Origin: an uncultured Caulobacterales bacterium
GTDB lineage: Bacteria > Pseudomonadota > Alphaproteobacteria > Caulobacterales > Maricaulaceae
Assembly (NCBI GenBank): GCA_937928165.1
Contig: CALFVT010000002.1
Coordinates: 1-64,000 of the forward strand
Direction: 5' to 3'
DNA: 64,000 nucleotides
Below the pieces are notes generated by a model. That model saw nothing but the letters and a program-made list of their open reading frames with translations, ran no database searches and had not been told where the DNA came from. The translations under genes were made by a program, and so were the position numbers. Below, piece after piece: positions 62,332-64,000 of the stretch (position 1 is its first letter; the number at the start of each line of letters is the position of its first letter).

Positions 62332-62409
62332 TGATAAAATAAACTCGTAAAACAGCCATTCTTAGGAAAAGGGCTTTGATATAAGCAGGGCAATTTAAAA
62401 GGTAACATC

Positions 62410-63153
62410 ATGGCTCAGGCTCTTGAGCGCATATTTGGGAAATCCAACGTTAATGCAGATTTAATCAGCCTCACAAGCCAATTAGCGCTTATGGGCGGGC
62501 AAGTCGAGTCTATACTCGGCGCGACCTTAGACGCTCTGCAAAACCACGATATATCCAAAGCCGCCATAATTGGTGAGCGCAAATCAGAATTTGCTATCTT
62601 GCAGCAAGGCATTGACGGCGCATGCGAAAGCTTGATGATAGACCATAATCTTAACGCGCAAGAGCTGCGCCGGGTCATTGCAATTATAAAAACGGCCGCC
62701 GACCTTGAACGGATTGGGCAGTTATCCGCCAATATTTCATGGCGGGTACAAAGCCCCGAGACTATGAACGTTTTACCCTCGGTTTCGGGGATTATACGGC
62801 TGGGTAAACAAGTACAGCGACAAGTAATATCTGCCCTTGATACCCTTGCCTATGAGAGCCCCGCCAGAGCCCTCCAAGTTTATCAATCTGATGATGATAT
62901 TGACCGGCTTCATGCGATATTAAAAAATGACATTTTAGACCTTATGACTCAGGGTAAAACCTCCATCAGCGCCGGCACACATTTAATGTTTATCATTCGC
63001 CATTTTGAGCGCATGGCCGACCATGCCAGCCATATTGCTGAATCAGTTTATTACGCCCATACAGCCAAACATTTACAGCAAGATATAAGTGATGATAAGG
63101 CTATCAGTGATTCACAACAACCAAACGCTATCAATAATTTATCCCATAAATAA
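62410..63153 (+). CDS. phoU: Phosphate signalling complex protein PhoU
   Basis: A 247-residue helical protein with two PhoU repeats, each with the metal-binding E-R-x-A-D-H-like segment (AADLERIGQLSANISW and HFERMADHASHIAESVYY). It tunes PhoR to the phosphate transporter state. AAAAGG precedes the ATG. It is followed 17 nt later by phoB, so they form an operon. The pst transporter genes, which PhoU needs for signalling, are not between phoR and phoU here. Confidence 0.93.
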   Translation: MAQALERIFGKSNVNADLISLTSQLALMGGQVESILGATLDALQNHDISKAAIIGERKSEFAILQQGIDGACESLMIDHNLNAQELRRVIAIIKTAADLERIGQLSANISWRVQSPETMNVLPSVSGIIRLGKQVQRQVISALDTLAYESPARALQVYQSDDDIDRLHAILKNDILDLMTQGKTSISAGTHLMFIIRHFERMADHASHIAESVYYAHTAKHLQQDISDDKAISDSQQPNAINNLSHK

Positions 63154-63170
63154 TCTATAAAAGGGCAAGT

Positions 63171-63869
63171 ATGAAACCCTATATCCTAATCGCAGAAGAC
63201 GAAGATGCCCTTGCCACGCTCTTGGAATATAATTTCCAAAAAGAGGGCTATGAAGTCGGCGTCGCGTCAGACGGGGATGAAGTTTTAGTCATGGCCGATG
63301 AGCGCACGCCTGATCTTATTTTAATGGATTGGATGATGCCTAAATTATCCGGCGTTGAAGCTTGTCGCCGCCTGCGCCGTAAAAGCGAAACCCGCAACAC
63401 GCCGATTATTATGCTGACCGCGCGCGGAGATGAAACCGACCGTATTACAGGGCTTGATTACGGGGCAGATGATTATGTGATTAAACCCTTTTCCACCCCA
63501 GAGCTTTTGGCCCGGGTCCGCGCGGTTCTGCGCCGTACCCAGCCGGGATTGCTGGATGATATTATCCGCCACGGCGATATTGAGATCGACGTCAAAGCTT
63601 TTCGCGTTCGGCGCGGCGAGACCGAAATCCACCTTGGCCCCACAGAGTTTCGCCTGCTGGATCATTTCATGCGCCATCCTGCCCGGGTCTTCTCCCGCGA
63701 GCAGCTTCTTGATGCCGTCTGGGGCCGTGATGTTTATGTCGAAGCCCGCACCGTAGATGTGCATATTGGCCGCCTGCGTAAAGCGCTGAAAAAAGCCGGC
63801 GGCGGTGATCCCATAAGAACCGTCCGCTCCGCCGGCTACGCCTTTGAAATCAAAACCAAAGGCGCATAA
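63171..63869 (+). CDS. phoB: Phosphate regulon response regulator PhoB
   Basis: A 232-residue regulator. The receiver domain (about 1-120) has acidic pocket EDED and phospho-acceptor Asp in LILMDWMMP, with KPF at the end. The C-terminal winged helix (about 130-228) has LGPTEFRLLDHFMRHP and RTVDVHIGRLRKAL. It binds Pho boxes when phosphorylated. AAAGGGCAAG precedes the ATG. A terminator follows the stop. Confidence 0.95.
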   Translation: MKPYILIAEDEDALATLLEYNFQKEGYEVGVASDGDEVLVMADERTPDLILMDWMMPKLSGVEACRRLRRKSETRNTPIIMLTARGDETDRITGLDYGADDYVIKPFSTPELLARVRAVLRRTQPGLLDDIIRHGDIEIDVKAFRVRRGETEIHLGPTEFRLLDHFMRHPARVFSREQLLDAVWGRDVYVEARTVDVHIGRLRKALKKAGGGDPIRTVRSAGYAFEIKTKGA

Positions 63870-63893
63870 AACCCTGCAGTGCAGCGGGGTTTT
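63868..63893. terminator. Terminator after phoB
   Basis: AAAACCC (63868-63874) pairs with GGGTTTT (63887-63893), with a small inner TGC/GCA stem. The A-run and T-run make it usable in both directions, for phoB and for the convergent gene that enters from the right edge. Confidence 0.75.
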
Positions 63894-63895
63894 AA

Positions 63896-64000
63896 TTATT
63901 CAGGGCGTGCGCCATGGCTCTTGGTGATATATCCTTCACATACCTCTGCCATCTCTTGCTTTACAGCAGGCGTATCCACATCTGTTCGGTAGATGGACCA
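63896..64000 (-). CDS. C-terminal fragment of an unknown gene
   Basis: An open frame enters from the right edge and ends at TAA (63896-63898). The visible 34 residues start WSIYRTDVDTPAVKQEM and end KSHGARPE. No family is recognised. Its start lies outside the window. The position after a bidirectional terminator supports a real gene. Confidence 0.45.
   Translation of the reverse strand, partial: WSIYRTDVDTPAVKQEMAEVCEGYITKSHGARPE

Noticed and set aside
1-64000. tRNA, rRNA, CRISPR or insertion-sequence features
   Set aside because: I looked for cloverleaf-like arms, regularly spaced repeats and transposase motifs by eye and saw none. A tool search could still find a divergent one.

Overview
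This window looks like a chromosomal segment of an alphaproteobacterium. A Caulobacterales/Maricaulales-like lineage (Hyphomonadaceae or Robiginitomaculaceae type) is my best guess, inferred from gene content only. Supporting signs are a GapR (DUF2312) nucleoid protein, the 41-residue alphaproteobacterial form of ribosomal protein L36, a bacterial aa3-oxidase subunit IV-like protein, a TacA/FlbD-style sigma-54 response regulator, MnmC, and a NodT-type efflux operon. Ribosome-binding sites are often GAGAGAG or GGAG. I found no tRNA, rRNA, insertion sequence or CRISPR array.

Layout. 1-9.8 kb: housekeeping and envelope genes (M50B-like peptidase, sigma-54 regulator, GapR, isoaspartyl peptidase, M19 dipeptidase, TPR protein, rpmJ, a DUF2807 protein, lytic transglycosylase). 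9.8-11.6 kb: mnmC. 11.7-16.3 kb: an envelope-stress (psp) locus with pspA, pspB, pspC, two very small genes, a secreted 76-residue protein and a DUF2807 protein, divergent from a pspF-like gene. 16.3-21.4 kb: ftsK, a ubiH-like monooxygenase and rlmN. 21.5-23.4 kb: an AT-rich single-gene island with a defence-type reverse transcriptase (DRT/UG class, possibly DRT2-like) preceded by about 340 nt of non-coding, hairpin- and repeat-rich sequence that probably encodes its RNA partner. 23.4-26.8 kb: serine hydrolase, DUF350 protein, trypsin-like protease, extensin-like protein. 26.8-50.4 kb: a large surface-polysaccharide locus. 50.9-60.5 kb: CelD/BcsL-like acetyltransferase, M13 peptidase, and a NodT-MFP-RND efflux operon. 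60.8-63.9 kb: phoR, phoU, phoB.

How the genes fit together. The polysaccharide locus carries homologues of all five Wbp enzymes (A, B, E, D, I) that take UDP-GlcNAc to UDP-ManNAc(3NAc)A. It also has several glycosyltransferases, methyltransferases, a GtrA/GtrB pair, an acyltransferase and an ABC exporter (Wzm/KpsM-like plus Wzt/KpsT-like). Two of its genes are broken: the GtrB-like glycosyltransferase has an in-frame TAA at codon 14, and the acyltransferase is split by a frameshift at a run of five G. The phosphate genes have a clear three-repeat Pho box in front of phoU-phoB, but the pst transporter genes often found between phoR and phoU are absent.

Most interesting points. (1) The reverse transcriptase and its candidate upstream RNA, which has four stem-loops and an 11-bp direct repeat near both ends. 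(2) A PspF homologue that has lost the GAFTGA loop contacting sigma-54 and the Walker B glutamate, with no sigma-54 promoter visible for the psp operon. (3) An identical inverted repeat (TTATTG, 5 nt, CAATAA) in front of two distant envelope genes. (4) An FkbM methyltransferase with a histone H1-like Lys/Ala/Pro tail.
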